A stretch of DNA of 64,000 nucleotides from Fidelibacterota bacterium (GTDB taxonomy: Bacteria > Pseudomonadota > Alphaproteobacteria > Rhodospirillales > Rhodospirillaceae). Below are positions 18,703 to 27,296 of this stretch, in pieces. The DNA is taken from assembly GCA_947475295.1 (NCBI GenBank), contig CANJLF010000010.1, positions 34,241-98,240 of the forward strand, read 5' to 3'. A model generated the notes under the pieces. It made no database searches. It was not told the origin of the DNA and saw only the letters and a list, made by a program, of their open reading frames with translations. The translations under genes and the position numbers were made by a program. How positions within the stretch are numbered: position 1 is the first letter of the stretch; every line of letters begins with the position of its first letter.

Positions 18703-19671
18703 TTGACTAAGGGAGTGAGAGGCGACAACGCGGTGCTTCTGCGCCGGTTGTACACGTCTCTTTATCGCATCCGTAGGGTCGAGGAAGAAATCGTGCGGAT
18801 TTATCCGACCGATAAGATCAAGAGCCCTTCGCACATGTCGCTCGGCCAGGAATCGGTTTCGGTCGGGGTCTGCGAAGCGCTGCGCAAGACCGATATTGTC
18901 TTCGCGACCTATCGCAGTCATGCGGCCTACCTTGCCAAGGGCGGTGATCTCAAGCGCATGACGGCCGAGCTGTACGGCAAAGCTGACGGCGCCGCGCGCG
19001 GCAAGGCCGGCTCTATGCATTTGATCGATATGTCCACCGGCATGATGGGGACCTCGGCCATCGTCGGCACTTCGCTCCCGCTGGCGGTCGGCTACGCTCT
19101 CGCCGAACGCATGCGCGGCAAAGATACGGTCGTGGTGGTGTTTTTCGGCGACGGCGCCCAGGAAGAAGGCGTCTTTCATGAAAGCATGAACTTTGCGGCG
19201 CTTAAGAAGCTGCCGGTCCTGTTCGTGCTGGAGAATAACACCTACGCCATCCATACGCCCTTAGGGGCCCGCGTACCGGCCGCGAACTTCCGCGAACGCG
19301 CCGCAACATACAAAATGCCCACCCAATTGATCGAAGACGGCGACACTCTGGCGCTGCTGGAGGCCACCGAAGCAGCCGCGGCCCGCATGCGCGCCGGTGG
19401 CGGACCGGAGTTCTTCGAGGTTATGACCATGCGCTGGCTCGAACACGTTGGACCCGGCGACGACCTGCACCTCAATTACCGCACCAAAGCTGAACTCGAT
19501 GCCTGGAAAGCCAAGGATCAGGTGAAATTGATCGGCGCCATGCTGGATGATGCCGCGCGAGGCCAAATCCAACGGGAGGTGGAAGAGGAGGTGCAGGCAG
19601 CCTTAGCCTTCGCCGAAGCCAGTCCCTATCCCGCCGACCACGAATTATACGAGCATGTTTACCATGACTAA
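18703..19671 (+). CDS. ThDP-dependent dehydrogenase E1 alpha-like subunit
   Basis: A 322-residue homologue of the alpha subunit of pyruvate/acetoin/branched-chain E1. The ThDP motif is intact: GDGAQEEG ... LENN with about 30 residues between. SMHLID and HMSLGQE are family landmarks. The start is TTG at 18703 with AAGGAG eight bases upstream. The beta subunit follows with overlapping reading frames. No E2 (lipoyl acyltransferase) or E3 gene lies in the window; instead a 3-dehydratase, a 4,6-dehydratase and heptose genes follow. A role in adding a two-carbon unit to a keto sugar is an inference; a stand-alone acyl donor enzyme is the alternative. Confidence 0.88.
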   Translation: MTKGVRGDNAVLLRRLYTSLYRIRRVEEEIVRIYPTDKIKSPSHMSLGQESVSVGVCEALRKTDIVFATYRSHAAYLAKGGDLKRMTAELYGKADGAARGKAGSMHLIDMSTGMMGTSAIVGTSLPLAVGYALAERMRGKDTVVVVFFGDGAQEEGVFHESMNFAALKKLPVLFVLENNTYAIHTPLGARVPAANFRERAATYKMPTQLIEDGDTLALLEATEAAAARMRAGGGPEFFEVMTMRWLEHVGPGDDLHLNYRTKAELDAWKAKDQVKLIGAMLDDAARGQIQREVEEEVQAALAFAEASPYPADHELYEHVYHD

Positions 19672-20731
19672 GCTTGGGACTAAGCCTGGCCGCGAGATTT
19701 CCTACGCCGACGCGCTGTACGAGGCGGTGGCGAGCGAGATGGATATCGATCCGTCGGTCTTTGTCTTTGGATTGGGTGTTGACGATCCCAAGGGGATGTA
19801 CGGCACCACCAAGGACCTCCATGTCCGCTTTGGCGCCGACCGCAATTTTGACACGCCTCTGTCCGAGGACGCCATGACCGGCGTCGCCATTGGCGCAGCC
19901 ATCGCTGGCATGCGGCCTATTCATGTGCATCAGCGGTTTGATTTCCTGCTGCTCTGCATGAACCAGTTGGTCAACCTTGCGGCAAAATCGAGTTATATGT
20001 TCGCCGGTGCCGTCAGCGTTCCGATCGTCGTGCGCAGTATTATCGGGCGCAGCTGGGGGCAGGGCGCGCAGCACAGCCAAGCTCTCCATTCCATGTTTAT
20101 GCATGTCCCGGGATTAAAAGTGGTGGCTCCCACCACGCCCCACGACGCCAAGGGATGCCTGATCGCGGCGATCCGCGACAACAATCCGGTGATTTTCGTC
20201 GAGCACCGCATGCTTTATGGCAACCGCGGTGTCGTTCCGGAGGAGTCCTACGCCGTGCCTTTCGGCAAGGCGCGTACGCTGAAGGAAGGTGACGACATCA
20301 CCATCGTTGCCGTCAGTCACATGGTGGTCGAGGCTTTGCGCGCGGCGTCTCATCTCGAGAAAGTCGGCGTTCACGCCGAGGTCATTGATCCAGTTTCGCT
20401 AAGCCCGCTCGATATCGATACCATTATTCAGTCGTCGGCAAAGACTGGACGGCTTTTGATTGTCGATAACGCCTGGACGGCCTGCGGCGCATCGGCGGAG
20501 ATCGTGGCCCAAGTCGTCGAACATTTCCAGCAGACCCGGGCGATCCAGGTGAGGCGCATGGGCTTCGCGCCGGTGCCGTGTCCGACAACCAAGCCGCTGG
20601 AGAACTTGTTCTACCCCAATGCGCGGACGATCGCGGCTAAGGCCTATGACATGGTCAAAGGCGCCGACCAGCATTGGCTGCCGGAAGGGCCAGAAGCCAA
20701 AGAAATTCTGGAATTCAAAGGCCCGTTCTAA
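19655..20731 (+). CDS. ThDP-dependent dehydrogenase E1 beta-like subunit
   Basis: A ~358-residue E1 beta homologue with transketolase pyrimidine-binding and C-terminal domains: ISYADALYEAV at the N-terminus, DTPLSEDAMTGVAIGAA, VEHRMLYG and EVIDPVSLSPLD. The catalytic glutamate expected to activate ThDP is in the SED/ALTG-like segment. It overlaps the alpha gene; an ATG at 19664 is an alternative start. It is followed 40 bp later by the 3-dehydratase gene on the same strand. Together with the alpha subunit it should decarboxylate a 2-keto acid and pass on the acyl group to an unknown acceptor. Confidence 0.88.
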   Translation: MFTMTKLGTKPGREISYADALYEAVASEMDIDPSVFVFGLGVDDPKGMYGTTKDLHVRFGADRNFDTPLSEDAMTGVAIGAAIAGMRPIHVHQRFDFLLLCMNQLVNLAAKSSYMFAGAVSVPIVVRSIIGRSWGQGAQHSQALHSMFMHVPGLKVVAPTTPHDAKGCLIAAIRDNNPVIFVEHRMLYGNRGVVPEESYAVPFGKARTLKEGDDITIVAVSHMVVEALRAASHLEKVGVHAEVIDPVSLSPLDIDTIIQSSAKTGRLLIVDNAWTACGASAEIVAQVVEHFQQTRAIQVRRMGFAPVPCPTTKPLENLFYPNARTIAAKAYDMVKGADQHWLPEGPEAKEILEFKGPF

Positions 20732-20770
20732 GGGTCTTTCTCACAATGCTGTGTCTAACAAAGGTATCCT

Positions 20771-22057
20771 ATGGCGAAGCGTGATGAACTTCTGACGGCG
20801 GTCGAGCGTAGCATCCGTGCGTACTGCGAAGCCGAGCACGATTTCAAATTCAAGCCCAATGACCCCGTGGTTAGGCTGCACGAGCCGACCTTCTCGACCG
20901 ACGAGATTATGGCGGCGGTCGAGTGTTTGCTGTCGACCCAGGTCACCATGGGCCCCAAGGTCGTGGCCTTTGAGAAGGAGTTTTGCTCCGAATTCAAATT
21001 CGCTCACGGCGTCATGAACAATTCAGGCTCCTCGGCCAATCTTCTCGCCGTGGCCGCGTTGGCAAACCCGGTTGCCAAAGACGGCCTCAAGGCCGGCGAT
21101 GAAGTCATCGTTCCGGCACTATCCTGGTCGACAACGGTTTGGCCGTTGATCCAGCTCGGCCTCGTACCTGTCATCGTCGATATGGACCCTGAGACGCTGA
21201 ACATGGATCCGGAGCAGATCGAGCGCGCCATTGGTCCCAAGACCCGCGGCGTCATGGTGGTGCACGTTTACGGCAACCCTTGCGACATGGATGCCATCGT
21301 CGATATCTGTAAGCGCCGCAACCTGGTGCTGATCGAGGATTGCTGCGAGGCACTGGCGGCGACTTACGGCGGCAAGGCCGTCGGCACGATCGGCCGCGTC
21401 GGCACCTTCAGCTTTTATTTCTCGCACCACATGACCACCCTTGAGGGCGGCATCTGCGTGACGGACGACTTCGACCTGGCTGAGCTGATGCGCATTCTGC
21501 GCGCCCACGGCTGGGTCCGCGAGACCGAAAACCGCGACGAATACCTGAAGAAATATCCCGAGTTCGACCCGCGCTTTTTGTTCGTCAATCTCGGCTATAA
21601 TTTGCGCGCGACCGAGCTTCAAGGCGCCATTGGCTCGGTGCAGTTGCCGAAGCTGGCCGGTTTCGTCAACACGCGGCGCGAAAACACCGCCGCCTGGAAA
21701 AAAGACCTCGCGCGCTACAGCGAATTCCTGGCCTTCCAGAAAGAGACACCGAAGGGCCGCTCGTCGTGCTTCGGTTTCCCGATGACATTGACCGAGAAGG
21801 CGCCGTTCAAGGTGCAGGAGCTTATGGCCTATCTGAACAAAGCCCACATCCAAACGCGCCCGATCATTGCCGGCAATATGGCCCAGCAGCCGGGCCTTAA
21901 GCTTTATGCGCACCGCGTGGTCGGCGATTTGCCCAATGCCAGCTGGATCATGCGCAACGGCATTACCTTTGGTAATCATCAAGCCGTCGACGCCAAGGCC
22001 CGCGACTATGTGAACGGGCAGGTTGCCGAATTCTTCAGGTCCAAGGGCCTGTCATAA
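20771..22057 (+). CDS. PLP-dependent NDP-4-keto-6-deoxysugar 3-dehydratase (ColD/RfbH type)
   Basis: A 428-residue DegT/DnrJ/EryC1 fold enzyme. The position of the PLP Schiff-base lysine is a histidine: SFYFSHHMTTLEGG has His219 where aminotransferases have Lys. This substitution is the hallmark of the 3-dehydratases ColD and RfbH (E1), which remove the C3 hydroxyl of an NDP-4-keto-6-deoxy sugar. The Fe-S cysteine set of RfbH is not visible, so the ColD (GDP-sugar) type fits better. LIEDCCEALAA holds the PLP-ring Asp region. AAAGG lies six bases before the ATG. It sits between the E1 pair and a 4,6-dehydratase, a logical order for deoxysugar synthesis. Confidence 0.85.
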   Translation: MAKRDELLTAVERSIRAYCEAEHDFKFKPNDPVVRLHEPTFSTDEIMAAVECLLSTQVTMGPKVVAFEKEFCSEFKFAHGVMNNSGSSANLLAVAALANPVAKDGLKAGDEVIVPALSWSTTVWPLIQLGLVPVIVDMDPETLNMDPEQIERAIGPKTRGVMVVHVYGNPCDMDAIVDICKRRNLVLIEDCCEALAATYGGKAVGTIGRVGTFSFYFSHHMTTLEGGICVTDDFDLAELMRILRAHGWVRETENRDEYLKKYPEFDPRFLFVNLGYNLRATELQGAIGSVQLPKLAGFVNTRRENTAAWKKDLARYSEFLAFQKETPKGRSSCFGFPMTLTEKAPFKVQELMAYLNKAHIQTRPIIAGNMAQQPGLKLYAHRVVGDLPNASWIMRNGITFGNHQAVDAKARDYVNGQVAEFFRSKGLS

Positions 22058-22081
22058 GGGACGCGGGGGGGTTAGACGGGA

Positions 22082-23101
22082 ATGGCCAAACCACGCGCGC
22101 TCATTACCGGCATTACCGGCATGGTGGGGTCGCACCTCGCCGAATACCTGATCGCCCATACCGATTGGGATGTCTACGGCATGTGCCGGTGGCGCAGCCC
22201 GCTCGACAATATCGCCGGCCTTATCCCGCGCGTGAACAAGCGTGATCGCGTTCATCTGGTATTCGGTGACTTGCGCGACACCCTCTCGATTATGGATGTC
22301 GTCGGCAAGGCCAAGCCAGACTATGTCTTTCATCTCGCGGCACAGAGTTTCCCGAAAACCAGTTTTGATTCGCCCTTGGACACCTACGACACCAATATCC
22401 AAGGCACCTGCCGCGTCCTTGAAGCTATCAAGCAGCACCGGCCTGACGCGATTGTTCATGTTTGTGCGTCGTCCGAGGTTTTTGGCCGTGTGCCCAAGGA
22501 AAAACTGCCGATCGCGGAGGAGTGTTCCTTTCACCCCGCCAGTCCCTATGCCATCTCCAAGGTCGGCACGGATTTGATAGGTCGCTATTACGCCGAGGCT
22601 TACAACATCTGCGCCATGACTACGCGCATGTTCACGCACACCGGACCGCGACGCGGCGACGTCTTTGCCGAAAGCAGCTTCGCCAAACAGGTGGCCATGA
22701 TCGAAGCCGGACTGATCGCGCCCGTCGTTAAGGTCGGTAACCTGAACTCGCTTCGGACCGTCGCCGACGTGCGCGATGCGGTAAAGGCTTACTACATGCT
22801 GGTAACAGTAAAGCCCATCGCCGGAGCCTATTACAATATTGGCGGCACCAGCGTGCGCTCGATTGGCGAAATCTTGGATTCGCTAATCGCGTTGTCGCCC
22901 AAGCGAAAAGATATTCGTGTCGAAGTCGATCCTGAGCGGCTTCGCCCGATTGATGCCGATCTGCAGGTTCCGGATACAACAAAATTCACCGCCCATACCG
23001 GCTGGCGCCCCGAGATATCTTACGAAACGACCATGGGGGACTTGCTGGAGTATTGGCGGGAGCGCGTGCGCAACGAGGGCGACCGGTTCATTGTTCGTTA
23101 A
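22082..23101 (+). CDS. GDP-mannose 4,6-dehydratase-like enzyme
   Basis: A 339-residue extended SDR close to GDP-mannose 4,6-dehydratase. It has ITGITGMVGSHL at the N-terminus, the CASSEVFG segment, catalytic Tyr156 and Lys160 (SPYAISK), and the GDP-sugar RTVADVRDAVKAY-like region. It would make a GDP-4-keto-6-deoxy sugar. Given the GDP-heptose genes just downstream, the substrate may be GDP-D-glycero-alpha-D-manno-heptose, as for DmhA of Yersinia, rather than GDP-mannose; this is inference. Located 24 bp after the 3-dehydratase and 55 bp before hddA. Confidence 0.88.
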   Translation: MAKPRALITGITGMVGSHLAEYLIAHTDWDVYGMCRWRSPLDNIAGLIPRVNKRDRVHLVFGDLRDTLSIMDVVGKAKPDYVFHLAAQSFPKTSFDSPLDTYDTNIQGTCRVLEAIKQHRPDAIVHVCASSEVFGRVPKEKLPIAEECSFHPASPYAISKVGTDLIGRYYAEAYNICAMTTRMFTHTGPRRGDVFAESSFAKQVAMIEAGLIAPVVKVGNLNSLRTVADVRDAVKAYYMLVTVKPIAGAYYNIGGTSVRSIGEILDSLIALSPKRKDIRVEVDPERLRPIDADLQVPDTTKFTAHTGWRPEISYETTMGDLLEYWRERVRNEGDRFIVR

Positions 23102-23156
23102 CGCCGGCATCGTTCACTATCGCGCAGCCGCTTAAGCTGAGCAGAGTAGGAAAAGC

Positions 23157-24212
23157 ATGATTATCAGTCGTACGCCGTTCCGCGTTTCGTTCTTCGGCGG
23201 AGGCACGGACTATCCGACCTGGTATCGGGAGCACGGCGGCGCCGTGCTCACCACCAGCATCAACCGCTATTGCTATATCAGCTGCCGCTTCCTGCCGCCG
23301 TTCTTCGACATCAGGAGTCGTATCGTCTGGTCGCAGATCGAGCAGGTCATGAGTAATGACGAGATTCAACATCCCGTCGTCCGGTCGGTTCTGCAGTTTA
23401 TGAATATTTCGGAAGGCGTCGAAATTCACCACGACGGCGATTTGCCGTCTCGTACCGGCCTAGGATCGTCGTCGGCTTTTACCGTCGGCTTGCTGCACGC
23501 ACTTCATGCCCTCAAGGGGCTGATGATGTCCAAAATGGATATGGCGCGAGACGCAGTGCACGTCGAGCAGGTACTGCTGAAAGAGGCCGTCGGCGTTCAG
23601 GACCAGATCGCGACGGCTTTCGGTGGTTTTAACCGCGTCGATATCAATCCCGACGATTCTTTTGTGGTGCGCCCCCTCATCCTGCCGCCGGGACGCCTCG
23701 CCGAACTGCAGTCGCACATTCTGATGTTCTACACGGGCGTTTCCCGGATTTCATCGGAAGTTGCTAAAGAGCACATCGCCCAGATCCCGCGGAAAACACC
23801 GGAGCTGCTTCGCATGCAGGAAATGGTCGATCAGGCCACCGCTATTCTGTCGGACGGTTCCGACATCAACGATTTTGGCCGGCTCCTGCACGACGCCTGG
23901 CAAATTAAACGCACCCTTAGCAGTAAAGTGTCTACCGGCTTTGTCGACGAAATCTATGACAAGGCCCGTGCCGCCGGCGCGGTCGGCGGCAAGCTGCTCG
24001 GCGCCGGGGGCGGCGGTTTCATGATTTTCTTTGCTCCGCCTGAACGTCATCCGTCGATCGTCGCCGCCCTTGATAATCTTCTGATGGTGCCGATAGAGTT
24101 CGAGCACGGCGGCAGCCAGATCATTTTCTATGACCAGGAACACCACACACAAACCGCTTTGAAACGCCGTGATTTCGTGCGCTTTGGCGTCAATGGCGAC
24201 CCTAAGGGTTGA
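23157..24212 (+). CDS. hddA: D-glycero-alpha-D-manno-heptose 7-phosphate kinase
   Basis: A 351-residue GHMP kinase. It starts MIISRTPFRVSFFGGGTDYP, matching HddA and related sugar kinases, has the ATP-binding GLGSSSAFTVG and the C-terminal KLLGAGGGGFMIFF motif. HddA phosphorylates D-glycero-alpha-D-manno-heptose 7-phosphate at C1, the second step of GDP-heptose synthesis. AGGAAA precedes the ATG. gmhA and the fused hddC-gmhB gene lie within 5 kb on the same strand, completing the pathway. Fucose or other sugar kinases are less likely given that context. Confidence 0.87.
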   Translation: MIISRTPFRVSFFGGGTDYPTWYREHGGAVLTTSINRYCYISCRFLPPFFDIRSRIVWSQIEQVMSNDEIQHPVVRSVLQFMNISEGVEIHHDGDLPSRTGLGSSSAFTVGLLHALHALKGLMMSKMDMARDAVHVEQVLLKEAVGVQDQIATAFGGFNRVDINPDDSFVVRPLILPPGRLAELQSHILMFYTGVSRISSEVAKEHIAQIPRKTPELLRMQEMVDQATAILSDGSDINDFGRLLHDAWQIKRTLSSKVSTGFVDEIYDKARAAGAVGGKLLGAGGGGFMIFFAPPERHPSIVAALDNLLMVPIEFEHGGSQIIFYDQEHHTQTALKRRDFVRFGVNGDPKG

Positions 24213-24224
24213 GGAGCAGGCAGC

Positions 24225-24968
24225 GTGACACGCGGCGCTCTCGTCATTACCGGCGCAAGCCGGGGCATCGGCGCGGCAACCGCAAAGATGGCGGCTGCGG
24301 CCGGCTACGCGGTGTGTGTGAACTACAAGGATCGTAAAGCGCCCGCCGAGACGGTGGTTGCCGCGATCAAAGCGGCCGGCGGCAAGGCCATTGCGGTCCA
24401 GGCCGACGTGAGTGACGCGGCATCCGTGACGGCCATGTTCGCCGCCGCCGACCGCGAGCTTGGCCCCCTGACAGGCCTGGTTAACAATGCCGGCGTAGCG
24501 AGCGCGCGAACGCCATTCGGAGACATTTCCCCAGCGGTTTTCAAAGACGTGATGGACGTGAATGTGCTTGGCAGCTTTCTTTGCGCCCAGGCCGCAGTGG
24601 CCCGTATGTCGACAGCCCGCGGCGGGCGCGGCGGCGCGATTGTGAACCTCTCGTCCGTCGCAGCCAGGACCGGCGGCTTTCGTCTTGCTCACTACGTGGC
24701 CGCCAAGGGCGCCATTGTCAGCCTGACAAAGGCGATGGCTTTGGAACTGGCCGAGGTCGGCGTGCGAGTGAACGCGGTTGCTCCCGGCGTCATCGCGACT
24801 GACCAAAACGACCTGAGCGACCCGGAACGCGTCGCCAAGCTCAAAGCAAGCGTCCCCTTGGGGCGTGCCGGAACACCCGATGAGGTGGCGCACGCCATCA
24901 TGTATCTGCTGTCCGATGCCGCAAGCTACATCACCGGAACCGTCCTGGAAGTCGCCGGCGGTCGCTAG
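24225..24968 (+). CDS. Short-chain dehydrogenase/reductase (FabG-like)
   Basis: A 247-residue classical SDR with GASRGIGAA, NNAGVA, catalytic Ser in NLSSVAA, and Tyr157/Lys161 in HYVAAK, ending in a family-typical GTVLEVAGGR. It starts with GTG, preceded by GAGGAG at good spacing. Twelve bases behind hddA and convergent with the following epimerase. It could reduce a keto group of the NDP-sugar at the end of the deoxysugar route, though general SDR function cannot be narrowed from sequence. Confidence 0.87.
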   Translation: MTRGALVITGASRGIGAATAKMAAAAGYAVCVNYKDRKAPAETVVAAIKAAGGKAIAVQADVSDAASVTAMFAAADRELGPLTGLVNNAGVASARTPFGDISPAVFKDVMDVNVLGSFLCAQAAVARMSTARGGRGGAIVNLSSVAARTGGFRLAHYVAAKGAIVSLTKAMALELAEVGVRVNAVAPGVIATDQNDLSDPERVAKLKASVPLGRAGTPDEVAHAIMYLLSDAASYITGTVLEVAGGR

Positions 24969-24976
24969 CTCCTTCT

Positions 24977-25942
24977 TTACTGCGACAATGTCGGCCCAAT
25001 ATGTTTGCGCCACCACGCTATGGTGCGTTGGATGCCTTCATCCAGGCTCGTCTGCGGCGACCACCCAAACATCGCTTTGGCCTTGCCGCAATCCAGACTG
25101 AGCGTTGTCTTGATGGTGGGCTGACTAAGATCATGCTCAATCCGCAACGTCTTTCCTGACGCCGTGACGATCTTGTGAACCAAGTCCTTAATGGACACCG
25201 CTTGCCCCGCGCCGACATTGAGAAGGGCGAGGCCGTCTTTCTGCTGATCAATGGCCCGTTCGCAGAAATTGACGAGATCGTCGACATACAGCAGGTCGCG
25301 GGCTTCTTCACCCGTGCCCCACACAACAATGTGATCCTTCGCCGACAGCACTTTGGTGATCGTGGCGCCGAAGACGTGACTGCGCTCAAGGTCAAATTTG
25401 TCGTGAGGCCCAAATATATTGGTGTGACGAATGATCGTGTATTTCGTCGGACCTATGCGCGAATAAAATTCGCACATTTTCTCGACATAAAGTTTTGTCC
25501 AGCCGACGCCGAAGTAGCGCGGATGAAGCTCCCGGCGCGGATCAAAGGCGTCTTCCGCCTGGGGCTCCTCCGAGGACTGCAGCATGACCGTGCAGGAAAA
25601 AAACAGAACCTGCCCGGTCTTCTTCGTGTGAGCGGCACGAAAGAGCAGCGAGTTCATCACCGCGTTGTCGGTCACGTGAATAAAGGGGCGGGTGACAATG
25701 TCTTTTGACCCCGATGTGGTGGCGGCCGCCTGAACGACGACGTCGATACCGTCCAAGACCCGATCCACGTCCGCCGCGTTGGTCAGATCGGCTTGGCGCC
25801 AGGTCAAATTGGGGTGATCAAAAACCGGCCGTTTGTTCCAAACCCCGATAACTTCAAAATCATCGCGGCGCGCTAGGATTTCGGCGACGTTGCGGCCAAT
25901 AAAGCCGGTAGCACCGCAAACAAGTATGCGTTTCTTAGCCAT
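24977..25942 (-). CDS. NAD-dependent epimerase/dehydratase
   Basis: A 321-residue extended SDR with CGATGFIG as the Rossmann motif and RHTNIFGPHDKF as the GMER-like substrate segment. As in the 4340-5329 enzyme, the YxxxK motif is altered: it reads VGWTK, with Lys150 but Val146 in place of Tyr; a Tyr lies three residues before (RYFGVGW). The two proteins thus share a GW(A/T)K variant. It is on the opposite strand to the flanking heptose genes and may catalyse the 3,5-epimerisation/4-reduction step or an epimerisation only. Substrate unknown. Confidence 0.82.
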   Translation of the reverse strand: MAKKRILVCGATGFIGRNVAEILARRDDFEVIGVWNKRPVFDHPNLTWRQADLTNAADVDRVLDGIDVVVQAAATTSGSKDIVTRPFIHVTDNAVMNSLLFRAAHTKKTGQVLFFSCTVMLQSSEEPQAEDAFDPRRELHPRYFGVGWTKLYVEKMCEFYSRIGPTKYTIIRHTNIFGPHDKFDLERSHVFGATITKVLSAKDHIVVWGTGEEARDLLYVDDLVNFCERAIDQQKDGLALLNVGAGQAVSIKDLVHKIVTASGKTLRIEHDLSQPTIKTTLSLDCGKAKAMFGWSPQTSLDEGIQRTIAWWRKHIGPTLSQ

Positions 25943-26097
25943 TCTCGTTAAACTCGCATTTATGGTGGTTTAAAAGGGATTTAAGGGCAGGCAGGGGCAG
26001 AAAAATGGTAGCAGGATGTATAATTTAAAGAAAGGGATAGCGCCCGTCCCACCCTCGCGATACGGCATACGTTAGACGATTTCCTTGGAAGGACCCT

Positions 26098-27204
26098 ATG
26101 TCACGGCCCCAATCGGCTGAAGCCCACATCGCGCTTGGAAATGCGCACGCCGGACGCGGCGATGCCACCGCCGCAATAAGTGCATTTCAGGCGGCGCTCA
26201 ATGCCAAGCCCGCAAGCGGCGAAGCCGCCATGGCTCTCAACAGTATCGCGCGGTGCTACGCCCATATCGGGCGTTTGAATGAGGCTGTCGACTACGCAAC
26301 TCAATCTATGTTGGCTGCGGCCAGTACGTCCGCGACGACATATTTGGCGACGCTTCTGTATCAAACCGGTCGTCAGGGCGAAGCCGCTAAAATATTCGCG
26401 CGGTCCGGCGTTCAGGAGAACGCCAGCCCGACGCTGCTGATGTGTTTTGGACAACTGTTTATTCAGTTGGAACAGCGCGAGATGGGCATCGCGGCCTATG
26501 ATCTTAGTGCTGAACGTCGCCCCCTGCGGACAGTAAAAAACGACGCGCCGCCGGCGGCCTGGGCCGCAAACTCTCCCTACAGCGTTCAGAACCCCAGCCC
26601 GCGATATGCCGAACTTATCGAGCAATACAAAATTCTCCATCAACAGGCGCAGAGCAAGCTCAGAGGCCAAGGGCAGATGTTCGAGGGGATCGTCGGCTTT
26701 GCAATTGTCGCTCCCTATGTGCGGCGGTTCCGGCAAAAGGTCGGCGCCAAAACGATGCTTGATTACGGCGGTGGCCGGGGCGCGCAATATAAGTTGGGTG
26801 AAATCAAATTGGGGTCGGAGACGTTCAGCTCGTCCTTGGCTTATTTGGGCCTGCAAAACGCGGTATGTTTCGATCCCGGTTTCGACAGCAATGCTCCTGC
26901 CGACCAATACGACCTCGTCATATGCGTCGACGCGCTTGAGCACTGCGACAGGCAGGACCTACCCTGGATTGTTCGGACGCTGTTTCAGAAGGCGAGCTCA
27001 GGCGTATTTGCGAATATTGCGTCATACCCGGCGGGCAAAATTCTGCCCAATGGAGAAAACGCGCATTGCACCGTGGAAGACGCCTCGTGGTGGATGGGGT
27101 TATTCCGTGCCGTTGCCGATGAATTCCCCGCCGTTCCCTACGAAGTCATTGTCTCCAAGGACCTGCAGCAAGCTGACCGTGTGGCTTTCGGGCGCGGGGT
27201 GTAG
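26098..27204 (+). CDS. TPR protein with C-terminal methyltransferase-like domain
   Basis: A 368-residue protein. Residues 1-145 hold about four TPR units (ALGNAHAGRGDATAAISAF and following). Residues ~190-368 look like a class I methyltransferase: TMLDYGGGRGAQYK (motif I) and DLVICVDALEHCDR (motif IV/post). No signal peptide. TPR plus modifying-enzyme architecture echoes the TPR-glycosyltransferases further downstream and suggests that the TPR part selects a protein or glycan target. TATAAT at 26019-26024 could be a -10, but no good -35 is seen. Confidence 0.75.
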   Translation: MSRPQSAEAHIALGNAHAGRGDATAAISAFQAALNAKPASGEAAMALNSIARCYAHIGRLNEAVDYATQSMLAAASTSATTYLATLLYQTGRQGEAAKIFARSGVQENASPTLLMCFGQLFIQLEQREMGIAAYDLSAERRPLRTVKNDAPPAAWAANSPYSVQNPSPRYAELIEQYKILHQQAQSKLRGQGQMFEGIVGFAIVAPYVRRFRQKVGAKTMLDYGGGRGAQYKLGEIKLGSETFSSSLAYLGLQNAVCFDPGFDSNAPADQYDLVICVDALEHCDRQDLPWIVRTLFQKASSGVFANIASYPAGKILPNGENAHCTVEDASWWMGLFRAVADEFPAVPYEVIVSKDLQQADRVAFGRGV

Positions 27205-27296
27205 GGCTGCTTTCAGTCCCGTGTACGCTGGTGTTTAGACGTCAAATCCATTAGGAACATGTGCAGCAAACAGAAATCAGAGGTCGGCGGAGATTT

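Noticed and set aside
18703..20731. Complete pyruvate dehydrogenase complex locus
   Set aside because: Only E1 alpha and beta are present; neither E2 nor E3 nor a lipoyl domain is in the window.
23751..25016. 421-codon minus-strand open frame opposite hddA and the SDR gene
   Set aside because: No family signature, His/Gly/Ala-rich shadow composition, and both plus-strand genes have clear motifs.
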